Assembly (NCBI RefSeq): GCF_023856365.1
Contig: NC_064539.1
Location: 15,575,519-15,639,518, forward strand
From: Brienomyrus brachyistius
Lineage: Eukaryota; Chordata; Actinopteri; Osteoglossiformes; Mormyridae
Direction of reading: 5' to 3'
DNA: 64,000 nt
Below, piece by piece: positions 62,201-64,000 of this stretch (positions are counted from its first letter, which is position 1; every line of letters starts with the position of its first letter). The notes under the pieces are model-generated. The model made no database searches and was not told the DNA's origin. It was given only the letters and a program-made list of their open reading frames with translations. The translations under genes and the position numbers were made by a program.

Positions 62201-63479
62201 AGCCTGTACAGGATGCCAGTGCATCACAGGGTACATGGCAGGGGACACCCTGGACGGGATGCCAGTCCATGACAGGGTACATGGCAGGGGACACCCTGTA
62301 GGGGATGCCAGTCCATCACAGGGTACATGGCAGGGGACACCCTGGACGGGATGCCAGTCCATCACAGGGCACAAGTTAGAGATACGAAATTGTCTAGTTG
62401 CATGCCTTTGGACTGCAAGAAACATTTACAAAATAAGAGACCATGCAGTTTACCCAGTAACATAGCTGGATAATATACTAGACCAACTGAGGTAAAATAT
62501 CTTGCTTACGATTTACCTAAGTGTACTTGAGCTGTGTCCTTCTATGGACCTGAACTATCCATGATTCCAAGTTCACGATGTTTGGCGGCTACGCTAAGAG
62601 CTTCCTCCACATTAACCATAATGTTGTCAGTGAAAGCGAATGCGTGGGCAGATTATAATTACCGTTATGGAAGTCTGACGTGATGCTGATCTCAGAGTAT
62701 CGCGGTGCAGAGGAGCACGCCACGGAATGGCCGAAGCAGAAGCAGGATTCGCAGCCCTTTGGGTTCTGGGCATCCAAATTAAAGAAACCTGGCTTGCACC
62801 TTGACAGAAGAAGCCCTGTCAATGCAAGTCCCAGCTGACTCCACTGATTACCCCCCCATTCTATAAAGAACAATAAGCTATACTGAAAAACCAACATGTT
62901 CACAGAGTGAACAATGTTTACACGTGGCTCCTTACTCTTCTCATAAAGTTCACTGAATCTGAAAAATGCTTTTTAGATCGCAAAAGTGCATTTAGAAAAC
63001 TCATTTGTGTGGTGCATCAAGTAAGTCTATGGCTGCGATTTACATACAAGATACGGCATAAATTAGAAAGCACATTAACAAACATGCATAAACCACGCAT
63101 TCCGTAAGTGCAGTTAATGCAGCACAGATTAATAGATGCTAAAATAATCACACTGAAGTATCTAGGAAAGAAAACAATTTAGGATTGTAGATTATTAGCA
63201 ACCTTCTGATACAATTAAAAAGCATCTAAACATATTCATCGAAAAAAGTAAACAGAATAAATTAAATTGTGGAAAGAAAAATAGAGAAGCAGAGAGCAAC
63301 TGTGAGAATCTGTGATGGAAGCTGGTGGAGCTGCGGTCTTCTGTGCAGCAGAAAGAAGGAGGACAGAGCAGGGAAGTCACCTGTCACAGGCCTGTCCCTC
63401 CACGTTGACTTTGCAGTGACACCTCCCATCCTGCGGGGTGCAGATGCCCACACTGCCCTCTGGGTGGCACTCACATGGC
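17015..63479 (-). CDS. LAMC3: Laminin subunit gamma-3 (partial; 23 coding exons, 5' end outside window)
   Basis: Laminin gamma chains assemble with alpha and beta chains through a C-terminal coiled coil into secreted basement-membrane heterotrimers. Exons, 5' to 3' on the minus strand: 63381-63479, 62663-62799, 61664-61783, 57296-57485, 54432-54541, 50903-51127, 37604-37792, 35901-36146, 34477-34630, 34180-34322, 33017-33195, 32171-32315, 31212-31441, 25488-25564, 25250-25384, 23211-23373, 22723-22866, 22537-22671, 22108-22210, 21454-21656, 18829-18969, 17447-17546, 17015-17277. All junctions are GT-AG with agreeing phases; they sum to 3631 nt (1209 codons plus stop). Domain order is LE, laminin IV-type, LE array, coiled coil, terminal Cys, as in gamma-1 and gamma-3. 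Gamma-3 is chosen over gamma-1 because AIF1L lies next to it in the same orientation, as in human 9q34. The human gene has 28 exons as I recall, so about five are missing upstream. No frame break was seen. Confidence 0.93.
17447..17546 (-). CDS. LAMC3: LAMC3 exon: coiled coil
   Basis: Encodes IEGIEGDMKAAIESAKAQLE then THTHMLTDLLQKI. LLQKIG matches LLEQLG before the last exon of gamma-1. The THTH comes from a short (GT)n run inside the coding sequence. Acceptor taatatcag, donor ATCG|GTGAGA. 100 nt, phase 0 in and phase 1 out. Confidence 0.87.
17547..18828. other. LAMC3 intron
   Basis: AT-rich intron with a 14-G run (18232-18245) and a TIR element (18312-18476). Nothing else recognised. Confidence 0.6.
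18312..18476. mobile_element. Non-autonomous DNA transposon with ~25-bp terminal inverted repeats
   Basis: Left end ttggtaatgatttacattaa(ctgca) and right end (tgcag)ttaatgtaaagtgttaccaa are inverse complements with few mismatches. The interior repeats aatgcattat-type sequence in both directions. A target-site duplication is not clear. Confidence 0.75.
18829..18969 (-). CDS. LAMC3: LAMC3 exon: coiled coil
   Basis: Encodes EAKDLLHKTRRTGSSSAQLS then SSVDTVLLQLEIQEYRAAQI and HMEDSSQ. Acceptor tgagtgtag, donor AGTCAG|GTAAAT. 141 nt, phase 0 in and out. Confidence 0.88.
18970..21453. other. LAMC3 intron
   Basis: Contains a 16-G run (19935-19950) and the 46-bp minisatellite (20004-21164). The remaining sequence at 19000-19930 is AT-rich and unrecognised. 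Confidence 0.6.
20004..21164. repeat. 46-bp minisatellite, about 25 copies, with higher-order structure
   Basis: The unit begins gatgacagtccatcacaggg, continues tacaaggcaggggacaccct and ends in a tatacg/tatacag variant, with 46-bp spacing. Variant copies (ccattacagg, caagggaca, gtaaaagg, tcaatcac) recur in the same order 414 bp apart (9 x 46), at about 20070-20300 and 20440-20700. One copy near 21030 is truncated. Confidence 0.95.
21454..21656 (-). CDS. LAMC3: LAMC3 exon: coiled coil
   Basis: Encodes IQKEWPEALAQAQTFSTKEK, an Ala/Lys/Glu-rich helix, ending ARDAASSASK. It matches the alternating EAEKTREAQQ...AEAKNKAHEAER type repeats of gamma-1. Acceptor tttcctaatgcag, donor CCAAG|GTGAGT. 203 nt, phase 1 in and phase 0 out. 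The 46-bp minisatellite ends about 290 bp downstream. Confidence 0.9.
21657..22107. other. LAMC3 intron
   Basis: AT-rich intron of 451 bp between two coiled-coil exons; nothing recognised in it. Confidence 0.6.
22108..22210 (-). CDS. LAMC3: LAMC3 exon: coiled coil, weak splice donor
   Basis: Encodes LTAQVREAKLTALSAIVEAK then ESDSEAITLLKRLD. Acceptor tgcatccag is good. The only donor that fits the phase of the next exon is GATG|GTGCCC, which lacks the usual +3 to +6 bases. 103 nt, phase 0 in and phase 1 out. Confidence 0.78.
22211..22536. other. LAMC3 intron
   Basis: A 326-bp AT-rich intron; nothing recognised. Confidence 0.6.
22537..22671 (-). CDS. LAMC3: LAMC3 exon: coiled coil
   Basis: Encodes LVRRDLNSVFSRLSTSGSSQ then PKYLKLISLLNECFQDPDPG and SPLLK. 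Acceptor ttctatag, donor CTGAAG|GTAGCT. 135 nt, phase 0 in and out. The internal Cys and the Pro-rich end are unusual for a continuous coil and suggest a local break. Confidence 0.8.
22723..22866 (-). CDS. LAMC3: LAMC3 exon: coiled coil
   Basis: Encodes EVDLGNRTQELQLLDQSKDE and a helix ending LETIQQFDQ. Acceptor ctcctccttcag, donor GACCAG|GTAAAC. 144 nt, phase 0 in and out (48 codons). The minus strand runs open through both junctions with neighbouring exons. Confidence 0.86.
22867..23210. other. LAMC3 intron with interspersed-repeat tail
   Basis: At 23155-23195 the sequence cactttagataaaagcatct resembles the common fish motif ctttggataaaagcatctgc. It probably ends an old interspersed repeat next to the exon at 23211. 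Confidence 0.5.
23211..23373 (-). CDS. LAMC3: LAMC3 exon: coiled coil
   Basis: Encodes FLEMQLAKENLTAGVNDTLT and a heptad-like stretch ending PHWHAK. NLT and NDT are potential N-glycosylation sites. Acceptor tcctgcccag, donor CAAAG|GTACAT. 163 nt, phase 2 in and phase 0 out. Confidence 0.87.
24578..24692. repeat. Fish interspersed repeat, tail portion
   Basis: Has catccatcttctgtacccac, then ggagacacagagccaggac and gctaaccactgcaccactg. Similar arrangements at 52620-52905, 58395-58645 and 49020-49445 indicate one dispersed family whose central module makes the 46-bp arrays. Confidence 0.6.
24973..25152. repeat. 25/26-bp minisatellite, 7 copies
   Basis: Unit cgaacagctgtgtataaaca + gtcac alternates between 25 and 26 bp (cgaacag/cgaaacag), giving a 51-bp two-copy period. 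Located about 100 bp from the LAMC3 exon at 25250. Confidence 0.95.
25250..25384 (-). CDS. LAMC3: LAMC3 exon: coiled coil with N-glycosylation sequons
   Basis: Encodes HEEVAGHIENVTKKALETSN then AFNDLMMLLEDNSTEQFMNN and LTQQ. NVT, NST and NLT are potential N-glycosylation sites; it parallels the EAYNLLLRTLAGENQT segment of gamma-1. Acceptor tctctctttcag, donor AGCA|GTAAGTA. 135 nt, phase 2 in and out. Confidence 0.88.
25488..25564 (-). CDS. LAMC3: LAMC3 exon: coiled coil, short exon
   Basis: Encodes VIPFDIPKEPNQWAQLVNKS and HVLGKG. This short, less helical insert corresponds to the QPESTGDPNNMTLLAEEA linker of gamma-1. Acceptor tgctttttag, donor AAAAGG|GTATGT. 77 nt, phase 0 in and phase 2 out. 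Confidence 0.83.
25885..26735 (+). mobile_element. L2/Rex-like LINE 3' fragment
   Basis: The plus strand encodes the C-terminal reverse transcriptase end with stops: THLDYCK, then LQYVQKSVARFHTNKSADL and CDWLPVSSRFKYKI...ALHGLA. HLDYCN..L and LQ.VQN.AAR are standard in L2/CR1/Rex-type LINEs. The tail ends at tataaaaggcactatataaa, a typical LINE 3' end. It is interrupted by the LTR-like insertion at 26367-26618. Confidence 0.85.
26367..26618 (-). mobile_element. Solo-LTR-like insertion with 5-bp target-site duplication
   Basis: Starts TGTCATAAAC and ends GACGTGACA, flanked by GTCTT on both sides (26362-26366 and 26619-26623). Read on the minus strand it contains gtgtatttaag (TATA-like) and aataaacctcgac (poly-A signal-like) in LTR order. 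It resembles the element at 42227-42532 (shared gtttatt..cgga, caatgac.gac/ccggac, cttaaatacac, gcgtggcacaca). Confidence 0.82.
28240..28302. repeat. (ATCC/ACCC)n microsatellite
   Basis: Imperfect catccatctatccatcc and cacccacccaccc repeats. Confidence 0.9.
29100..30215 (+). pseudogene. Ty3/Gypsy pol fragment (reverse transcriptase and RNase H)
   Basis: Reverse transcriptase is in two frames: KVNAVTKPDAFPLPHMEDRV and LDILKGYWQVPL, then after a frameshift near 29280 FVTPD and TVMPFGLRNAPATFQRLM, with the intact YLDD catalytic motif near 29410. After a stop at 29472-29474 the frame resumes at about 29547 with FLGMAGYYRYFCRNFSDVV and the RNase H part (KLEVDASGLGADAVL-like, YTDHNP). It ends with an ADAL-like segment and no integrase. 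No LTR pair was found; it is dead and truncated. Confidence 0.9.
31212..31441 (-). CDS. LAMC3: LAMC3 exon: coiled coil
   Basis: Encodes DAKEGFVSQFTQLETSAQLL, then a heptad-like helix with NCS and an end ...LGQVAQTLDKM. Acceptor ttatttgcag, donor AATG|GTAAGG. 230 nt, phase 1 in and phase 0 out. It is followed by a 5.6-kb intron loaded with transposons. Confidence 0.88.
31442..32170. other. LAMC3 intron
   Basis: A 729-bp intron with no repeat or gene recognised. Confidence 0.6.
32171..32315 (-). CDS. LAMC3: LAMC3 exon: start of coiled coil
   Basis: Encodes AKKLKERLQDLEKLLSRYNC and a tail ending ELLAVQ. Leucines fall at heptad spacing, as expected for the start of the gamma-chain coil (VKLQELESLIANLG in gamma-1). 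Acceptor gacaccatcag, donor CCAAG|GTGACA. 145 nt, phase 0 in and phase 1 out. Confidence 0.9.
32316..33016. other. LAMC3 intron
   Basis: A 701-bp intron with several TTAAT/ATTAAT-rich stretches at 32640-32830; nothing else recognised. Confidence 0.55.
33017..33195 (-). CDS. LAMC3: LAMC3 exon: last LE module and hinge to coiled coil
   Basis: Encodes CNCYPMGSVTMQCYNNGTCS, CREGFMGYKCDQCEPNYFHN and CEECPICYSLVRDQ. The last segment matches CQECPACYRLVKDK of gamma-1, where the LE array ends and the heterotrimer coiled coil begins; its cysteines are expected to join the chains at the top of the coil. Donor CCAG|GTGATG. 179 nt, phase 1 in and phase 0 out. Confidence 0.94.
33196..34179. other. LAMC3 intron with SINE-like repeat
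   Basis: Contains the repeat at 33390-33585. The remainder is unrecognised. Confidence 0.55.
33390..33585. mobile_element. Fish SINE-like interspersed repeat
   Basis: atttatttagcagatgctttt + gtccaaagtg, then ggccttgttcaagggcc and a tail with agactcaaacccc...ctagccccaccact. This core (GCAGATGCTTTTATCCAAAG ... CTCAAGGGCC) recurs at 59470-59670 and is common in fish genomes. Confidence 0.65.
34180..34322 (-). CDS. LAMC3: LAMC3 exon: LE module
   Basis: Encodes CTCSPTGSSSAACHPITGQC then VCRPGVEGLSCDSCRTGFFG and a GCRA junction. It matches the penultimate LE module of gamma chains (CDCHALGS...CDIRTGQCEC in gamma-1). Acceptor tttgtccccag, donor GCAGAG|GTATGG. 143 nt, phase 2 in and phase 1 out. 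Confidence 0.93.
34477..34630 (-). CDS. LAMC3: LAMC3 exon: LE module
   Basis: Encodes CLCNPEGTAGSPDDCHPSTG then QCLCLDHVSGRDCTHCQMGY and LKPGVGCER. The eight-cysteine spacing fits one LE module. Acceptor tcatgcag, donor GAGCG|GTGAGT. 154 nt, phase 1 in and phase 2 out. Confidence 0.93.
34631..35900. other. LAMC3 intron
   Basis: Contains an (ATCC)n microsatellite at about 34784-34831. The rest is unrecognised; part of 35040-35330 is less AT-rich but shows no splice-supported coding. Confidence 0.55.
34784..34831. repeat. (ATCC)n microsatellite
   Basis: About ten ATCC units with one interruption. Confidence 0.92.
35901..36146 (-). CDS. LAMC3: LAMC3 exon: LE modules with nidogen-binding-type loop
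   Basis: Encodes TRCEMCDDGFYGDPLGRYGP, then CECHGNADYNAVGVC, CLKCLHHTEGDHCERC and SSADKCK. This is the LE module that carries the nidogen-binding heptapeptide in gamma-1 (NIDPNAV); here the loop reads NADYNAV, keeping the Asp, second Asn and Val but not the Ile and Pro. Donor TAAAC|GTGGGT. 246 nt, phase 1 in and out. Confidence 0.92.
36147..36604. other. LAMC3 intron part, 3' of the minisatellite
   Basis: Unique-looking intron sequence between the exon at 36146 and the array; nothing recognised. Confidence 0.55.
36605..37603. repeat. 69-bp minisatellite carrying copies of a LAMC3 exon end and splice donor, ~14.5 copies
   Basis: Successive ctgtgcagtgttaac sites are 69 bp apart. Each unit, read on the minus strand, contains a variant of ctgcacagactggccagctg + gacgtaggg + gtaag, nearly the last ~24 exon bases plus donor of the LAMC3 exon at 37604-37792. 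Most units keep GTAAG; at least the copies near 36843, 36980 and 37048 have lost the GT. Since 69 divides by 3, a 295-codon open frame runs through it without coding meaning. Confidence 0.95.
37604..37792 (-). CDS. LAMC3: LAMC3 exon: LE module whose donor seeds a minisatellite
   Basis: Encodes VCQCTDFTTGASCERCLDGYY, then the SDCQPCPCPEQTSC half-module and VICTNCPAGRR. Acceptor ctgtttccag; donor AGGG|GTAAGAG. 189 nt, phase 1 in and out; the split Gly codon completes GTRCEMCDDG in the next exon. The final ~24 exon bases plus the donor are repeated as a 69-bp tandem array directly downstream in the intron. Confidence 0.92.
38840..38968 (+). mobile_element. L2/Rex-like LINE, upstream half
   Basis: Encodes SRLDYCNALYFGVSQTALYR then LQLVQNAV, the standard LINE reverse transcriptase C-terminal segment. 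It stops right after VQNAV, exactly where the segment at 45576 picks up. Confidence 0.82.
39592..39684. repeat. Direct repeat, copy A
   Basis: gtttctccag..., then tttaatttttgagggaatga, ttgggtattacactgctatg and caggttggtttttttcatt are shared with 45202-45290 at near identity, 5.6 kb away in the same orientation. Confidence 0.9.
40730..44235 (+). pseudogene. Degenerate Ty3/Gypsy retrotransposon pol (RT, RNase H, integrase)
   Basis: In order: RT lead-in FEAVRCHLKELQDDGIIHES and PFASPIVVVKKKNGDIRLCI (41060-41342, then a stop); RT palm FVTPMGFWEF..MPQGVTNAP (41443-41790), where the FLDD motif reads FLDV, losing a catalytic Asp; RNase H (about 41990-42220 and 42540-42836: TDNNPLTYVLTSAKLDAAGH); integrase with an HHCC zinc region (GHMGIDRTLN...CERC) and MDYLSLEPDGKGTKNILVIM (43080-43685), a frameshift, then LVEPFNRTLLEM (43696-44010). 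Several stops and frameshifts make it inactive. It is interrupted at 42227-42532 by another element. Confidence 0.92.
42227..42532 (-). mobile_element. Solo-LTR-like insertion inside Gypsy RNase H, 5-bp target-site duplication
   Basis: Begins TGTCACGATC and ends GGTATGACA, flanked by CCCTG on both sides (42222-42226, 42533-42537). Removing it rejoins the RNase H reading (RGLSRCDQRDP to HARKLEFLSLKWAV). On the minus strand it carries gtgtatttaag and aataaactcc in promoter-then-poly-A order, like a fish Gypsy LTR. 306 bp; same family as 26367-26618. Confidence 0.88.
44941..44958. repeat. Poly-A run
   Basis: Eighteen consecutive A following tgttctttt. Confidence 0.85.
45125..45199. mobile_element. 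hAT-like MITE end (relic)
   Basis: Has ttctatccgattaatcgatg ... aaaataatcgatagctgcag + cccta. The (A)TCGATTA repeats ending TGCAGCCCTA are the typical right end of a widespread vertebrate hAT-type MITE. The opposite end was not located. Confidence 0.65.
45202..45290. repeat. Direct repeat, copy B
   Basis: Partner of 39592-39684. Its left edge abuts a hAT-like end (tgcagcccta at 45190-45199), suggesting the similarity was cut there by a transposon insertion. Confidence 0.9.
45576..46125 (+). mobile_element. L2/Rex-like LINE, downstream half and 3' tail
   Basis: Encodes PKKSRHITLILIPLHWLRMK, LLFIFKAYISDLIHPYCPPS and IEWLKTHLFAKAF, the C-terminal end of a LINE ORF2. It is followed by a T-rich 3' UTR with tgtaaagcactttggtcatc and an end like tgctatgtacataaaatgacttgac. 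Confidence 0.85.
49020..49445. repeat. ~68-bp tandem array derived from an interspersed repeat
   Basis: The first part (ggatgccagcccttcac...) resembles the 46-bp module family. From 49170, units of about 68 bp containing gggaatcaaacctacagtgt + cagagatgtgcagctataat repeat about four times. This seems to be the tail of the same family tandemly expanded. Confidence 0.85.
49914..50231. repeat. 46-bp minisatellite, ~7 copies (reverse orientation)
   Basis: Unit catccagagtgctccctgtc then ctgtgccctgcgatggactgg, 46 bp. The inverse complement (ggatgccagtccatcgcagg...) aligns base for base with the arrays at 20 kb and 62 kb. Confidence 0.95.
50903..51127 (-). CDS. LAMC3: LAMC3 exon: end of laminin IV domain and first post-L4 LE module
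   Basis: Encodes YTSQLSRVSLASAAP, a Ser/Pro/Ala-rich stretch, then VSWVEMCSCPQGFEGQHCER and the first LE module after laminin IV (VESCTCPVGYGGQ in gamma-1). The acceptor at 51127 (tctgtttttctctctccag) is preferred over one 19 bases further in, because only it supplies the two bases needed to finish the split Tyr codon. Donor GTCAG|GTAAAG. 225 nt, phase 1 in and out. Confidence 0.88.
51128..54431. other. LAMC3 intron
   Basis: Contains an interspersed repeat (52620-52905) and a 16-G run (53490-53505). A good-looking donor (GCAGAAA|GTGAGT at about 53093) has no matching exon. The rest is unrecognised. Confidence 0.6.
52620..52905. repeat. Fish interspersed repeat
   Basis: Has gagcctggagcctattccag, ctctagagacaatttagaga, gcatgcttttggaca and a tail with actaaccgctgtgccac, a layout I recognise as a common fish repeat; the 46-bp module would sit in its first half. 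Confidence 0.65.
54432..54541 (-). CDS. LAMC3: LAMC3 exon: laminin IV domain, late strands
   Basis: Reads LHEEEGRLRPSLSSSQLRSL then LYNVTALKIS. It corresponds to the RLHEA...FQKLLNNLTSIKIR segment of gamma-1; NVT is a potential N-glycosylation site at the equivalent place. Donor AACT|GTAAGT is good. The acceptor (gctctag) has a poor pyrimidine tract, and a 64-bp minisatellite begins about 50 bp upstream. 110 nt, phase 2 in and phase 1 out. Confidence 0.88.
54590..54915. repeat. 64-bp minisatellite, ~5 copies
   Basis: gttacagcttctatctcccg sites lie at 54641, 54710, 54774, 54838 and 54902 (69, 64, 64, 64 bp apart). The array begins about 50 bp upstream of the acceptor of the LAMC3 exon at 54541, over the likely branch-point zone. 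Confidence 0.93.
55146..55275. repeat. (ATT)n microsatellites
   Basis: Two ttattattatt runs (about 55146-55182 and 55249-55277) with a short unique spacer. Confidence 0.92.
57296..57485 (-). CDS. LAMC3: LAMC3 exon: laminin IV domain, core
   Basis: Encodes KFLGNRLLSYGQLLSLNF, then VTLVLEGSS and an HTFTLR end. KFLG..(L/V)LSYGQ.LS..F and LVLEG are hallmark laminin IV strands. A strong pyrimidine-rich acceptor (cccttccccccgcag) precedes it; donor TTGAG|GTGAGG. 190 nt, phase 1 in and phase 2 out. Confidence 0.92.
58395..58645. repeat. Fish interspersed repeat
   Basis: Has ttggacctgcaaggcacctg, acatcctggacacaacacca, catgcaaacccacacagaac and ggattcgaacccctaatgg. Same family layout as 52620-52905. 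Confidence 0.6.
59470..59670. mobile_element. Fish SINE-like interspersed repeat
   Basis: tttacatttatttttggcag + atgcttttatccaaagtgat, then gggggttaaggacctcgctc + aaggg. Same core as 33390-33585. Confidence 0.7.
60526..60744. mobile_element. Non-autonomous DNA transposon with ~20-bp terminal inverted repeats
   Basis: Left end tggtaacgctttacttgagga and right end tcctcaagtaaagtgttatg are inverse complements with two mismatches. No coding capacity. The terminus GGTAAC.CTTTAC resembles the ends of the element at 18312-18476. Confidence 0.78.
61664..61783 (-). CDS. LAMC3: LAMC3 exon: laminin IV domain, first part
   Basis: Encodes PDGWTGEFLEG...LPYTEDDLGFYVAP. It aligns with the N-terminal strands of the gamma laminin IV globule, ending at the VAPEKFLGN junction (FIAPAKFLG in gamma-1). 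Acceptor gtgacag, donor CCAG|GTAAG; 120 nt, phase 1 in and phase 1 out. Confidence 0.88.
61784..62662. other. LAMC3 intron
   Basis: Contains the 62204-62374 minisatellite; otherwise unrecognised. Confidence 0.6.
62204..62374. repeat. 46-bp minisatellite, ~3.7 copies
   Basis: Unit ggatgccagtccatcacagg then gtacatggcaggggacaccctggac, 46 bp. It belongs to the same repeat module as the arrays at 20004-21164 and 49914-50231. Confidence 0.93.
62663..62799 (-). CDS. LAMC3: LAMC3 exon: end of LE module and start of laminin IV domain
   Basis: Reads CKPGFFNLDAQNPKGC then CFCFGHSVACSSAP, the conserved entry into the laminin IV type A domain of gamma chains. Acceptor tctgtcaag, donor AACG|GTAATT, phase 2 in and phase 1 out (137 nt). 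The junction codon with the next exon restores Asp in the FHNDPDGW segment, matching the gamma-1 FQIDEDGW segment. Confidence 0.92.
62800..63380. other. LAMC3 intron
   Basis: A 581-bp AT-rich intron; nothing recognised. Confidence 0.55.
63381..63479 (-). CDS. LAMC3: LAMC3 exon: LE (laminin EGF-like) module before the laminin IV domain
   Basis: Encodes a cysteine-rich LE module with the pattern CECHPEGS...GRCHCKVNVEGQACDR. The acceptor follows a ctcgcag tract and the donor is ACAG|GTGAC. It begins with one base of a split codon and ends in phase 2, joining the next exon to give DRCKPGFFNL, the usual LE4-to-L4 lead-in of gamma chains. This is the most 5' coding exon in the window. Confidence 0.88.
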
Positions 63480-64000
63480 CTGCGAGTGACAGAGCCCTCT
63501 CTATTACGCAGCACTCCTTACAGACCTCTATTCCTGTACCATCATCCCCAGCCCTCCGCTGCCTCCCTCCCCCCACACCGTGGTGCCCTCTCCAAGCACA
63601 AACATCGAGATGACAAAGTTAAAAAGTCAGCCTACTGCCTGCGTCTCTCTCCGACTGCCCCGGAGGTTAAAAGAAAGGAAGAGAAATCATGGGGGGTGGC
63701 GCCTGACTGGAGGTCAGCACCCTCTTCAGAAGGGCTGGGGTGCTGTGCTGGGGTCTTGCTTTCATTCAGTGTAAGACCTTATGGCCTGTGCTTTGTTCTC
63801 TTGCTCCCCCATAGTAAACATGCTTGATCCCTTTCATCCGCCACATGCATTCTCAAAGAGTTGTATCGTGCAATCAATGTATTAAGGGGAGTGCAATTAA
63901 AAAGGAATTCAAATGATCCCTTCTCCACTTTGTGTGTTCCGCTCTGTTGGATTGAATAATTCAGCCTCCATCACGAACAGGCATACAGGCTCAGCACCTC
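63480..64000. other. LAMC3 intron to right edge
   Basis: Upstream intron of the most 5' LAMC3 exon in the window. No further LE exon with good splice sites and phase was found before the edge. Confidence 0.55.

Overview
This is a stretch of vertebrate nuclear DNA, almost certainly from a ray-finned fish. It holds intron-split genes with GT-AG junctions, long AT-rich introns, and fish-type repeats (Ty3/Gypsy retrotransposon fragments, L2/Rex-like LINE tails, hAT-like MITEs, many minisatellites and microsatellites). There are no bacterial operons, CRISPR arrays or viral gene blocks.

Two genes can be built exon by exon, both on the minus strand. (1) LAMC3, laminin subunit gamma-3: 23 coding exons from 63479 down to the stop codon ending at 17015. 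Every exon-exon phase agrees, giving 1209 codons plus stop. The 5' part (LN domain and first LE modules) lies beyond the right edge; the window covers the last N-terminal LE module, the laminin IV-type domain, the second LE array, the coiled coil and the C-terminal cysteine. (2) AIF1L, allograft inflammatory factor 1-like, an EF-hand actin-binding protein: coding exons 1-5 from 9576 down to 1739, with a CpG-rich promoter at about 9160-9910; the last coding exon lies beyond the left edge. LAMC3 and AIF1L are also tandem neighbours in the same orientation in human (9q34), which supports calling this laminin gamma-3 rather than gamma-1.

Layout: 1-9910 AIF1L, whose intron between exons 4 and 3 carries a 24-copy 50-bp minisatellite; 9911-17014 intergenic, with a hAT-like MITE bearing a perfect 8-bp target-site duplication, a Gypsy relic and a foldback element; 17015-25564 the coiled-coil exons, interrupted by a 25-copy 46-bp minisatellite; 25565-31211 an intron with a LINE tail, a nested LTR-like insertion and a Gypsy pol fragment; 31212-37792 start of the coiled coil and the LE exons, including a 69-bp minisatellite made from an exon's own splice donor; 37793-50902 a 13-kb intron with a LINE split by about 6.6 kb that contains a decayed Gypsy element, itself hit by another LTR-like insertion; 50903-63479 the laminin IV and LE exons; 63480-64000 intron.

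No new molecular system is evident. The most notable observations are the splice-donor-derived minisatellite in LAMC3, three separate tandem expansions of one 46-bp repeat module, the nested retroelements with intact target-site duplications, and an altered nidogen-binding motif. Exon boundaries were derived by hand from splice signals, reading phase and family resemblance; family comparisons are from memory, not from searches.
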